Below, in pieces: positions 1-6,670 of a stretch of DNA of 7,754 nucleotides. Location: positions 1-7,754 of the forward strand of contig SLRE01000280.1 of NCBI GenBank assembly GCA_007131125.1. The letters run 5' to 3'. Position numbers and translations under genes: made by a program. Under the pieces are notes generated by a model. The model made no database searches and was not told the DNA's origin. It saw nothing but the letters and a program-made list of their open reading frames with translations. The first letter of the stretch is position 1, and each line of letters begins with the position of its first letter. The stretch comes from Bacteroidales bacterium (GTDB lineage: Bacteria; Bacteroidota; Bacteroidia; Bacteroidales; UBA7960).

Positions 1-161
1 ATTCCGACAACCCCAACAAGCAAAACCTGGCAGAATGCATCCGTCAGGCCGATTATACCCTTTTAAACAACAACAGCATTGAAGCCCTGAACCGCCATTT
101 GGCCGTAATCCTGAAAACCATTTACAGGAAACAGAATTCTCAAAAACCGAACGACACATGA
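1..161 (+). CDS. C-terminal fragment of a probable P-loop nucleotide-type kinase
   Basis: Only the last 52 residues are visible, read from base 3 and ending in TGA at 159-161; the 5' part lies outside the window. The fragment has a pattern seen near the C-terminus of dephospho-CoA kinase and related P-loop kinases: an N-L-A-E-C-I-R-Q-A-D-Y segment, a short strand, then N-N-N-S-I-E-A-L leading into a final helix. No Walker A motif can be checked, because it would lie upstream. The stop codon overlaps the ATG of the following dCMP deaminase (ATGA), which suggests translational coupling. A kinase acting on a (deoxy)nucleotide would suit that neighbour, but this is inference. The family assignment is tentative; the open frame and the overlap are direct observations. 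Confidence 0.6.
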   Translation, partial: SDNPNKQNLAECIRQADYTLLNNNSIEALNRHLAVILKTIYRKQNSQKPNDT

Positions 162-649
162 CCCAATCTTCTTACCGCCGCCCTACCTGGGATGAGTACT
201 TTATGGAAATTGCCCATACCGTGAGCAAAAGGGCTACCTGTGACCGGGGACGCAGCGGTTGCGTCATTGCCCGTGGCCGGCAGATCCTGGTTACCGGTTA
301 TGTAGGCTCTCCCACCGGATTGCCGCATTGCGACGAGGTAGGTCATCAAATGAAGAAGGTTTTGCACGAGGATGGAAAAACCACCATGCATTGTGTGCGT
401 ACAGTGCATGCCGAGCAAAATGCCATTTGTCAGGCCGCCCGCCTGGGTATCAGCATTGAAGGGGCCACACTTTATTGCCGCATGACTCCCTGCCGGGTTT
501 GCGCCATGCTCATTATCAACTGCGGCATCAAAAGGGTGGTTTGTGAAAAAAAATACCACGCCGGCACCGAATCCGAACAGATGTTTTCCGATGCAGGCGT
601 GGAACTGGAATATTTTACGGGAGAGATTTTAAAATACGAGAATCAATAA
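158..649 (+). CDS. deoxycytidylate (dCMP) deaminase family protein
   Basis: This 163-residue zinc enzyme probably deaminates dCMP to dUMP, feeding thymidylate synthesis in the cytoplasm. The cytidine/deoxycytidylate deaminase fold is clear. His84-Ala85-Glu86 supplies a zinc ligand and the proton-shuttling Glu, and Pro111-Cys112-x-x-Cys115 supplies the other two ligands. The N-terminal W-D-E-Y-F-M segment, the R-G-R-S-G-C strand (31-35), and the G-S-P-T-G-L-P-H-C-D block (50-59) before the active site are characteristic of the dCMP deaminase/ComEB branch rather than of free cytidine deaminase. Length fits the family. Cys28, Cys58 and His78 could form a second structural zinc site as in phage-type dCMP deaminases, but this is not provable here. 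The ATG overlaps the stop of the upstream kinase-like gene and no Shine-Dalgarno is visible. It converges on the asparaginase gene with only 8 bp between stops. Substrate (dCMP rather than CMP or another cytosine nucleotide) is inferred from family. Confidence 0.92.
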   Translation: MTQSSYRRPTWDEYFMEIAHTVSKRATCDRGRSGCVIARGRQILVTGYVGSPTGLPHCDEVGHQMKKVLHEDGKTTMHCVRTVHAEQNAICQAARLGISIEGATLYCRMTPCRVCAMLIINCGIKRVVCEKKYHAGTESEQMFSDAGVELEYFTGEILKYENQ

Positions 650-657
650 TTCTCCTA

Positions 658-1650
658 CTATTCAAAAATCATTACGCCGGTTTCGCCGGTTGATTTCACA
701 TAGCCGCGAAACATGCCCGTGGTGTTGAAAGGCATGGAAATGTTGCCGTCTTTATCCACGGCAATTACACCTCCGTTAACCTCCATTTCACCCAGCACTT
801 CATGAATAAGAAGCATGGCGGCTTCATCTATTGAGCGGTCCAGGTAAAGCATCTGGGCAATGATATCGTAGGCCACCACGTGTTTGATAAAAAATTCGCC
901 GTGTCCGGTGGCCGATACTGCTCCGGCTCCGTTGCGGGCATAGGTTCCGGCCCCTATCACGGGACTGTCTCCAATGCGTCCAAAACGTTTTCCGGTCATT
1001 CCGCCGGTGGAGGTGGCTGCTGCCAGGTTGCCATGGGTATCAAGTGCCACGGCACCAACGGTACCAAGGGACGGATTGTCGTAAAGGGCGCCTTGTTGCC
1101 TGCTGCGGCGAAGATAGTTGCGGTATTGTTCCCAGCGGCGCTGATCAAAGAAATATGAAGGGTCTACAACGTCCAGTCCCTGTTCGTAGCAGAATTGTTC
1201 GGCTCCTTTGCCGGTAAGCATCACATGGGGTGAATTTTCCATCACTTTGCGGGCTCCGCTTATGGGATTGCGGATATTGGTAACTCCTGCAACAGCACCG
1301 GCATTCAGGGTATTTCCGCACATGATGGAAGCATCCAGCTCATTGTTTCCTGCGTAGTTAAACACAGCCCCTTTTCCGGCATTGAACAAGGGAGAGTCTT
1401 CCAGAATGCGCACGGCAGCTTCCACAGCATCCAGGCTGTTTCCGCCTTCCGACAGTATGGTTTCTCCGGCTGACAGAGCCTCATTCAGCTTTTCAAAATA
1501 TTCTTTTTCCCTCTCTTCCGAAATATTTTCACGGGAAATGTTTCCTGCACCCCCATGGATCACAAGGGTATAATTCCCCTCTGAAGCCATTGAGGAGAGG
1601 GAAAAGGCAGTGAGCAACAATCCGGCAAGCAAACAACTAAAATTTCTCAT
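658..1650 (-). CDS. iaaA: exported isoaspartyl peptidase / L-asparaginase (Ntn-hydrolase, type III)
   Basis: This 330-residue Ntn hydrolase should self-cleave into alpha and beta subunits and hydrolyse beta-aspartyl dipeptides and L-asparagine. A signal peptide is clear: Met-Arg-Asn start, hydrophobic core at about 7-19, and probable cleavage after Ala22. The mature chain opens with the family strand containing I-H-G-G-A-G (31-36). N-A-G-K-G (90-94) and the E-L-D-A-S-I block follow. The autocleavage site is Gly196/Thr197 in G-T-V-G-A-V; Thr197 becomes the N-terminal nucleophile. Relative to E. coli IaaA (Thr179, Thr197, Arg207, Asp210, Thr230, Gly231), the residues align at a constant offset of 18: Thr215, Arg225, Asp228, Thr248 and Gly249. 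The G-T-V-G motif argues against the related glycosylasparaginase, which has D-T-I-G. No lipobox and no type IX C-terminal sorting domain is seen, so a soluble periplasmic enzyme is inferred. It lies 71 bp downstream of the OmpH-like gene on the same strand. Confidence 0.93.
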   Translation of the reverse strand: MRNFSCLLAGLLLTAFSLSSMASEGNYTLVIHGGAGNISRENISEEREKEYFEKLNEALSAGETILSEGGNSLDAVEAAVRILEDSPLFNAGKGAVFNYAGNNELDASIMCGNTLNAGAVAGVTNIRNPISGARKVMENSPHVMLTGKGAEQFCYEQGLDVVDPSYFFDQRRWEQYRNYLRRSRQQGALYDNPSLGTVGAVALDTHGNLAAATSTGGMTGKRFGRIGDSPVIGAGTYARNGAGAVSATGHGEFFIKHVVAYDIIAQMLYLDRSIDEAAMLLIHEVLGEMEVNGGVIAVDKDGNISMPFNTTGMFRGYVKSTGETGVMIFE

Positions 1651-1721
1651 TTTTAAATGGCATTATTAAGTTAGAAAAATAGTCATTAAGACAAAAAAAC
1701 CTTGAAAACCGGGTGGTTGTG

Positions 1722-2405
1722 TTACCTGCCGGCCTCGTATTCTTCATTCAGCCTTTGCAGTACCTCGTCGGTGATGTCGTGTTTTTCGCTGGCATACAAT
1801 ATGCCTCCTCCCCTGGAAAATCCAAGGATAAAGTCGAATCCTGCCCTTTGGTTGTATCGCTCCAGGAAGTCGGAAATTTTTTCAAGCAGCTCCTGGTTCA
1901 TTTCCATCTCTTTTCGGTTAAGACGATCGCGGTAGGTATCTCCGAGCTGGAAAAGTTCCTGCTGCATCTGCATAAGTTCCTGTTCTTTCATTTGTGCCTG
2001 GTCCATGGGAAGGGTGCCTGCAGAAATTTCCCGCTGGAATTGTTCTACTTCGGTCTGAAATGTTCTCTGCCGGCGGGATAATTCCCTTTCCAGGCGGTCC
2101 TGCTCAGATTCGAACTCTTCCCTCATTTTCACGGCAAGTTTATAATCGTCCATCAGCCTTTCTGAATTCACGTAGGCAATGGCTGCAGTGGCATCCGAAA
2201 CCTTTTCGGCAATAACTTCCTGATGGGCTTTGGCTGCAGGCTCATCCACCCTGTCTCTCCCTGCAAAATAAAGGAAATAAAGAACAATAAGTCCCGCAAA
2301 CAATACCAGGTTGATAATCATGAGGGGTTGTTTGTTGCCGGAGGATTTTACGGGTTTTTCTTCGGAAGGCCTGCCGGCTTCCGGCCTGGTGTTTTCTTTT
2401 GTCAT
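1722..2405 (-). CDS. membrane-anchored OmpH/Skp-like coiled-coil protein
   Basis: This 227-residue protein has a charged, proline-containing N-terminal tail (1-27), one strongly hydrophobic membrane segment (about 28-48), a short acidic linker, and an OmpH/Skp-like domain. That domain starts with the strand A-I-A-Y-V-N-S-E-R-L (75-84), continues in a long, highly charged coiled coil rich in Glu, Gln, Arg and Met (about 89-180), and ends with a strand/helix unit (190-223) that includes G-G-G-I-L-Y-A (199-205) and D-I-T-D-E-V (210-215). This end is typical of Bacteroidota OmpH proteins. Skp-family proteins are periplasmic chaperones for unfolded outer-membrane proteins. The helix here is not followed by an obvious signal-peptidase site, so the coiled coil is probably tethered to the inner membrane and faces the periplasm. 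It follows recQ by 84 bp on the same strand. Family is well supported; a chaperone role is inference, and a structural role is possible. Confidence 0.85.
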   Translation of the reverse strand: MTKENTRPEAGRPSEEKPVKSSGNKQPLMIINLVLFAGLIVLYFLYFAGRDRVDEPAAKAHQEVIAEKVSDATAAIAYVNSERLMDDYKLAVKMREEFESEQDRLERELSRRQRTFQTEVEQFQREISAGTLPMDQAQMKEQELMQMQQELFQLGDTYRDRLNRKEMEMNQELLEKISDFLERYNQRAGFDFILGFSRGGGILYASEKHDITDEVLQRLNEEYEAGR

Positions 2406-2489
2406 GAGAAGTGTTTAAGTAACATGAATGATAATAAGCGTTCGGCCTGTATATTGAGGCCCTAAAAGGAAAACCAACTGCAGCGGTTA

Positions 2490-4688
2490 TCAGTTACCCA
2501 TTTCGGACATAAACCTGATACGCATCAGCCTGATTTCATCTTCGGTAAAGTCTTCCTCACCAAGTTCATTCAGGGCCAATTCGTAAGAGTCGGTTTCAGC
2601 GGTTTTAAAGTAATCAAATATCTCTTCCTGTTTATCCCCGTCGATTACCTGGTTGATATAATAGCGTATGTCTATTTTGGTGCCTGCTGCCACAATGCTT
2701 TCTATTTCCTGAAGCAGCTCGTCAAACTCAATTCCTTTGGCGGAAGCGATATCTTCCAGGGACACTTTGCGGTCGATGTTCTGTATGATAAAAACTTTCA
2801 TCCCCGACTTGTTGACCACTGACTTCACCACCATATCCATGGGCCGTTCGATCTCGTTTTCGTCGACATAGCGCGCAATGAGTTCAACGAAAGGCTTCCC
2901 GAAACGAACCGCTTTACCTGAACCAACTCCGGTGATCTGTTTCATCTCATCAATGCTTACCGGGTATTGAATGGCCATGTCTTCAAGAGAAGGATCCTGG
3001 AAAATCACGAAAGGGGGCAAATTATTTTTACGGGCAATTTCCTTGCGCAGGTCTTTGAGCAGGGCAAAAAGCACCTTATCGGTAGCACTTGTTTTCTGCC
3101 CGACCCCGCTTACTCCTGCTCCCTCATCCGGATTGTCATAATCATGATCCTTACTCATTTTGACTGATTTGGGATCTTCGAGAAATTCTTTCCCCTTCTG
3201 TGTTACTTTCAGGGTACCGTAATCCTCAATTTCTTTTTCAAGCAGTCGCTCAATGAGGCTTTGCCTTAATACTGCATTCCAGAACTTCTCGTCATTATCC
3301 GCGCCTTTTCCAAACACTTCCAGCTGATTGTGCTTGCAGGACTTTACATTGGCGGTATTCTTTCCCATAAGTACATTAATTACATGTTTGGGTTTAAAAA
3401 TCTGTTTAACGGCAAGGACCGTTTCTAACAGCAGGCAAATATATTCTTTTCCTTCAAATTTTTCTTTAGGATTTAAACAATTATCGCAGGAGCCGCAATT
3501 TTCTTTTTCATAGATTTCTCCAAAGTAATTCAGAAGGGTTTTTCGCCTGCATATGGAAGACTCCGCATAAGCAACGGTTTCCATGAGCAACTGCATACCG
3601 ATTTCCTGCTCGGCCACGGGTTTGCCCTTGAGAAATTTTTCCATTTTCTGGATGTCCTCATAGGCATAAAAAGCGATGCAGTTGCCTTCGCCTTCATCCC
3701 TGCCCGAGCGACCGGTTTCCTGGTAATAAGCTTCCAGGCTTTTGGGAATATCATGGTGGATGACATAACGTACATCGGGTTTGTCAATGCCCATACCAAA
3801 AGCAATGGTGGCTACGATTACATCAGCATCTTCCATCAGGAACCTGTCCTGGTTGGAAACCCTTACGGCAGAATCCAGGCCTGCATGGTAAGGGAGGGCT
3901 TTAATTCCATTCACCACAAGGGTTTCGGCAAGCTCTTCGACTTTTTTCCTGCTCAGGCAGTAAATGATTCCCGATTTGCCTTCCTGCGACCTCACATAGC
4001 GGATGATGTCGCGGTTTACATTCTGGGTTTTGGGGCGTATTTCGTAATAGAGGTTTGGGCGGTTGAACGAATGCTTGAAAACCTCTGCATTGTTCATGCT
4101 TAGATTTTTCTGGATATCCTGCTGCACCTTGGGTGTGGCCGTAGCGGTGAGGGCCATTACAGGAACCTTTTTGTCGAAAGCCTCAATAATCGGGCGCAGC
4201 CGGCGGTACTCGGGACGGAAATCATGGCCCCACTCCGAAATACAATGGGCCTCATCCACGGCAAAGAAAGAAATGTCAAGTTCTTTCAGAAACTCCACAT
4301 TTTCTTCTTTGGTGAGGGATTCGGGGGCAACATACAACAACTTGGTAAGCCCGCTCAATAAGTCTTTTTTCACCTGAATGATTTCCGCTTTGGAAAGGGA
4401 GGAGTTCAGCACATGGGCAATGGCATCGTAGCTTGCAAAGTTGCGGATGGCATCCACCTGGTTTTTCATCAGGGCAATCAAAGGGGAAACTATGATGGCG
4501 GTACCTTTACCAATCAGGGCAGGAAGCTGATAGCACATAGACTTTCCACCACCGGTAGGCATTATTACAAAAGTATCATTACCGGCCAGCAAGCTTTCGA
4601 TGATGGCTTCCTGGTCGCCTTTAAACGCATCATAGCCGAAAATATCTTTTAACAGGGCTTTCAGCGATACGTCATTCTTAATTTGCAT
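2490..4688 (-). CDS. recQ: ATP-dependent DNA helicase RecQ
   Basis: This 732-residue superfamily 2, 3'-5' DNA helicase acts in recombination and replication-fork repair. All key elements are visible: the Gln26 region of motif 0 (K-G-D-Q-E), Walker A with G-G-G-K-S at 46-50, Walker B/motif II D-E-A-H at 145-148, the RecQ-specific aromatic-rich loop W-G-H-D-F-R-P-E-Y (153-161), motif III T-A-T-A-T (181-185), and motif VI Q-E-T-G-R-S-G-R (323-330) with its arginine finger. The zinc-binding cysteines are Cys380, Cys398, Cys401 and Cys404. A winged-helix RQC region follows, then an acidic linker (about 510-532), an HRDC domain (about 535-610), and a further helical C-terminal extension of about 120 residues. 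That tail makes it longer than E. coli RecQ (about 610 residues), as is common in Bacteroidota. The ATG at 4688 gives a complete N-terminus and lies just after a candidate promoter in the divergent region shared with kdsD. Confidence 0.97.
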   Translation of the reverse strand: MQIKNDVSLKALLKDIFGYDAFKGDQEAIIESLLAGNDTFVIMPTGGGKSMCYQLPALIGKGTAIIVSPLIALMKNQVDAIRNFASYDAIAHVLNSSLSKAEIIQVKKDLLSGLTKLLYVAPESLTKEENVEFLKELDISFFAVDEAHCISEWGHDFRPEYRRLRPIIEAFDKKVPVMALTATATPKVQQDIQKNLSMNNAEVFKHSFNRPNLYYEIRPKTQNVNRDIIRYVRSQEGKSGIIYCLSRKKVEELAETLVVNGIKALPYHAGLDSAVRVSNQDRFLMEDADVIVATIAFGMGIDKPDVRYVIHHDIPKSLEAYYQETGRSGRDEGEGNCIAFYAYEDIQKMEKFLKGKPVAEQEIGMQLLMETVAYAESSICRRKTLLNYFGEIYEKENCGSCDNCLNPKEKFEGKEYICLLLETVLAVKQIFKPKHVINVLMGKNTANVKSCKHNQLEVFGKGADNDEKFWNAVLRQSLIERLLEKEIEDYGTLKVTQKGKEFLEDPKSVKMSKDHDYDNPDEGAGVSGVGQKTSATDKVLFALLKDLRKEIARKNNLPPFVIFQDPSLEDMAIQYPVSIDEMKQITGVGSGKAVRFGKPFVELIARYVDENEIERPMDMVVKSVVNKSGMKVFIIQNIDRKVSLEDIASAKGIEFDELLQEIESIVAAGTKIDIRYYINQVIDGDKQEEIFDYFKTAETDSYELALNELGEEDFTEDEIRLMRIRFMSEMGN

Positions 4689-4719
4689 TACTTAACAATG
4701 TTATAACCTTGGATTCAAA

Positions 4720-4749
4720 AAAAATTAAATATAATCAAACCTTAACAAA
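4720..4749 (-). promoter_or_regulatory. candidate Bacteroidota-type promoter for recQ
   Basis: On the minus strand a TTTG (4749-4746) is followed after 18 bp by TAATTTTT (4727-4720), a 7-of-8 match to the -7 consensus TAnnTTTG. The spacing is one base shorter than the usual 19-21. It would give a leader of roughly 25-30 nt before the recQ ATG. The surroundings are very AT-rich, so a chance match is possible. Confidence 0.35.
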
Positions 4750-4771
4750 TAAACCTGAAATTTTTAAGGAT

Positions 4772-4804
4772 TTTTCCTACTTTGGGAAATTTCGTGTAGG
4801 TTTG
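4772..4804 (+). promoter_or_regulatory. candidate Bacteroidota-type promoter for kdsD-lptB
   Basis: TAGGTTTG at 4797-4804 matches the -7 consensus TAnnTTTG exactly. TTTT at 4772-4775 lies 21 bp upstream, in the -33 position (3 of 4 matches to TTTG). Initiation would be near 4810, giving a leader of about 50 nt before the GTG start of kdsD. A second TTTG at 4781-4784 is too close (12 bp) to serve as the -33 box. This is the only strong -7 match on the plus strand in the 174-bp gap between recQ and kdsD. Confidence 0.5.
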
Positions 4805-4862
4805 CAAGGTAAATTTAACATTTTAAAAAAATCTCACAAAATAATTTATCAATTCCCATCAA

Positions 4863-5828
4863 GTGAAGTCTTCAGAAGAGATAAAACAAATTGCAATATC
4901 TACCATTGAAGCTGAAAATCAAGCGATCAGCAACCTGAAAAATTATATTGATGATAATTTTGCGCTTTGTGTTAAAAAAATTTTTGACAGCAAGGGGCGG
5001 GTTGTGATCACCGGGGTTGGAAAAAGTGCCATCATTGCCAGCAAAATTGTTGCCACATTAAATTCTACCGGTACTCCGGCCATTTTTATGCATGCTGCCG
5101 ATGCCATTCACGGTGACCTGGGCATAGTACAAAACGACGATGTGGTGATCTGCATCAGCAACAGTGGCAACACTCCCGAAATCAAAATACTGATCCCCAT
5201 GCTCAAAAACCTGGGCGCCTGCCTCATTGCCATGGTGGGAAACCTGGGTTCATACCTTTCCCTGCAGGCCGACCTTATCATCAACACCACAGTTGAGAAT
5301 GAAGCCACACCCGGTAACCCGGCACCCACATCAAGCACCACTGCACAGCTGGTGATGGGCGATGCCCTGGCCGTTTCACTATTGCAATGCCGCGGGTTTA
5401 CCATTAATGATTTTGCCCGTTACCATCCAGGTGGCTCCCTGGGCAAACAATTATACCTTAAGGCCGAAAACCTTTATCCTAAAAACCAAAAGCCCGCCGT
5501 AGACCAGGATGCAGACATCAACAAGGTGATCATAGAAATTTCCGGCAAGCGGCTGGGGGCTACTGCCGTATTAAAAAACAATAAACTGGCCGGAATCATT
5601 ACCGATGGGGACCTGCGGCGCATGCTGCAAAAATCGTCTGACATCTCTGCCCTGAAAGCGGGCGATATCATGTCGGTAAATCCCAAAACCATCAGCAGCC
5701 AGACCCTGGCCGTCGACGCCCTGCAGATAATGAGAGAAAACAATATTACGCAGCTGCTTGTCGTTGATGAAAGCATATACAAAGGAATTGTACATTTGCA
5801 CGACATCCTCAATGAGGGAATCATATAA
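4863..5828 (+). CDS. kdsD: D-arabinose-5-phosphate isomerase (KpsF/GutQ family)
   Basis: This 321-residue cytoplasmic enzyme interconverts D-ribulose 5-phosphate and D-arabinose 5-phosphate, the first committed step toward Kdo in lipopolysaccharide. An N-terminal SIS domain (about 45-180) carries G-V-G-K-S (51-55), the phosphate-binding S-N-S-G (99-102) and the H-P-G-G-S-L-G-K block (188-195). The catalytic set of E. coli KdsD (Lys59, Glu111, Glu152, His193) aligns at a constant offset of 5 as Lys54, Glu106, Glu147 and His188. Two CBS motifs follow (about 205-260 and 268-321), probably regulatory. The start is GTG: the frame upstream closes with TAA at 4842-4844 and contains no ATG, and the first internal Met is far inside the SIS domain. 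No Shine-Dalgarno precedes it. lptB follows after 13 bp, so the two form an LPS operon. Paralogues KpsF and GutQ share this architecture; the lptB neighbour favours KdsD. Confidence 0.95.
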   Translation: MKSSEEIKQIAISTIEAENQAISNLKNYIDDNFALCVKKIFDSKGRVVITGVGKSAIIASKIVATLNSTGTPAIFMHAADAIHGDLGIVQNDDVVICISNSGNTPEIKILIPMLKNLGACLIAMVGNLGSYLSLQADLIINTTVENEATPGNPAPTSSTTAQLVMGDALAVSLLQCRGFTINDFARYHPGGSLGKQLYLKAENLYPKNQKPAVDQDADINKVIIEISGKRLGATAVLKNNKLAGIITDGDLRRMLQKSSDISALKAGDIMSVNPKTISSQTLAVDALQIMRENNITQLLVVDESIYKGIVHLHDILNEGII

Positions 5829-5841
5829 TCCGGATATTTAA

Positions 5842-6567
5842 ATGAAGTTATATACAAAAGACCTGGTAAAGAAATACAAAAAGCGTGTGGTGGTAAACCA
5901 TGTTTCAGTGAATGTAAACCAGGGAGAGATCGTGGGATTGCTTGGGCCAAACGGTGCGGGTAAGACCACTACCTTTTACATGATCGTGGGATTGATCAAA
6001 CCCAACAAAGGCAGGATATTTCTTGAGAATGAGGAAATTACCGGTGAACCCATGTACAAGCGGGCCCAGCGGGGCATTGGTTACCTGGCCCAGGAGGCCA
6101 GCGTGTTTCGCAACCTCTCGGTGGAAGACAACATCAAGGCGGTTTTGGAGTTCACCAAAAAAAGCAAGGAGGAGCAAAAGGAAAAGCTCGAAAGCCTGTT
6201 GGATGAATTCGGATTGCAATACATTCGCAAGAGTAAGGGCATTACCCTTTCAGGAGGCGAGCGCAGGCGTACCGAGATTGCCCGTTCCCTGGCCGTAGAT
6301 CCCAATTTCATTTTGCTTGATGAACCATTTGCCGGTGTTGACCCTATTGCTGTAGAAGACATCCAATCCATCGTTACCCAGCTTAAGGAGAGGAACATCG
6401 GGGTGTTGATCACCGATCACAATGTACACGAAACCCTGAATATTACCGACAGGGCCTACCTTTTGTTTGAAGGCTCCATTCTGAAAGCCGGCACGGCTGA
6501 AGAACTGGCCATGGATGAGGAAGTAAGAAGGGTTTACCTTGGTACAAGCTTCCAGTTGCGCCGGTAA
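5842..6567 (+). CDS. lptB: LPS export ABC transporter ATP-binding protein LptB
   Basis: This 241-residue cytoplasmic ATPase powers LptB2FGC, which extracts lipopolysaccharide from the inner membrane and pushes it along the Lpt bridge. Every ABC element is intact: Walker A G-P-N-G-A-G-K-T (35-42), Q-loop Gln84, signature L-S-G-G-E (136-140), Walker B F-I-L-L-D-E (156-161) with catalytic Glu161, and switch His193 in T-D-H-N-V. The segment S-V-F-R-N-L-S-V (87-94) corresponds to the groove of E. coli LptB that receives the LptF/LptG coupling helices, which separates it from branched-chain amino-acid transporter ATPases. Length equals E. coli LptB. It sits 13 bp after kdsD. The membrane partners LptF/LptG and the bridge proteins LptC/LptA are not in the window. 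The downstream neighbour ispF converges on it. Confidence 0.96.
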   Translation: MKLYTKDLVKKYKKRVVVNHVSVNVNQGEIVGLLGPNGAGKTTTFYMIVGLIKPNKGRIFLENEEITGEPMYKRAQRGIGYLAQEASVFRNLSVEDNIKAVLEFTKKSKEEQKEKLESLLDEFGLQYIRKSKGITLSGGERRRTEIARSLAVDPNFILLDEPFAGVDPIAVEDIQSIVTQLKERNIGVLITDHNVHETLNITDRAYLLFEGSILKAGTAEELAMDEEVRRVYLGTSFQLRR

Positions 6568-6630
6568 AAGCTACAGGCAAGAAGTCGCTGCGCAGAATTA
6601 TACTTCCCGGATTAATCTTCCCATAAAGCG

Positions 6631-6670
6631 GATCCTGCATTGACAAGGATCTTATTATTCATTATTTTTT
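6631..6670 (+). terminator. possible weak terminator after lptB
   Basis: A 6-bp perfect stem (GATCCT 6631-6636 with AGGATC 6646-6651, 9-nt loop) is followed on the plus strand by a T-rich run ending in TTTTTT (6665-6670). It lies 64 bp after the lptB stop and overlaps the end of the convergent ispF gene. The stem is short and the tract interrupted, so efficiency is doubtful. Confidence 0.35.

Noticed and set aside
140..559. A 139-codon open frame on the minus strand inside the dCMP deaminase gene
   Set aside because: It is the antisense shadow of an enzyme with intact catalytic motifs, with no independent coding signal.
638..654. Hairpin GAGAAT / ATTCTC over the convergent stops of the deaminase and asparaginase genes
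   Set aside because: The stem is only 6 bp and AT-rich, with no T-tract after it on the plus strand and only a broken one on the minus strand; not convincing as a bidirectional terminator.
1651..1721. Possible terminator or promoter between the OmpH-like gene and the asparaginase gene
   Set aside because: A T7 run is preceded by only a 4-bp stem, and the TATTTTTC box lacks a TTTG at the right spacing; the evidence is too weak for either call.
2444..2461. Small inverted repeat GGCCT / AGGCC between recQ and the OmpH-like gene
   Set aside because: The stem is 5 bp with no T-tract on either side; probably chance, and it does not show that the two genes are separate transcripts.
4689..4862. Possible small RNA or small ORF in the AT-rich gap between recQ and kdsD
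   Set aside because: No stable structure with a terminator is visible, and the short open frame here ends in kdsD with no coding character; divergent promoters explain the gap.
5474..5950. A 158-codon minus-strand open frame across the kdsD-lptB junction
   Set aside because: It overlaps two well-supported genes on the other strand and resembles no family.
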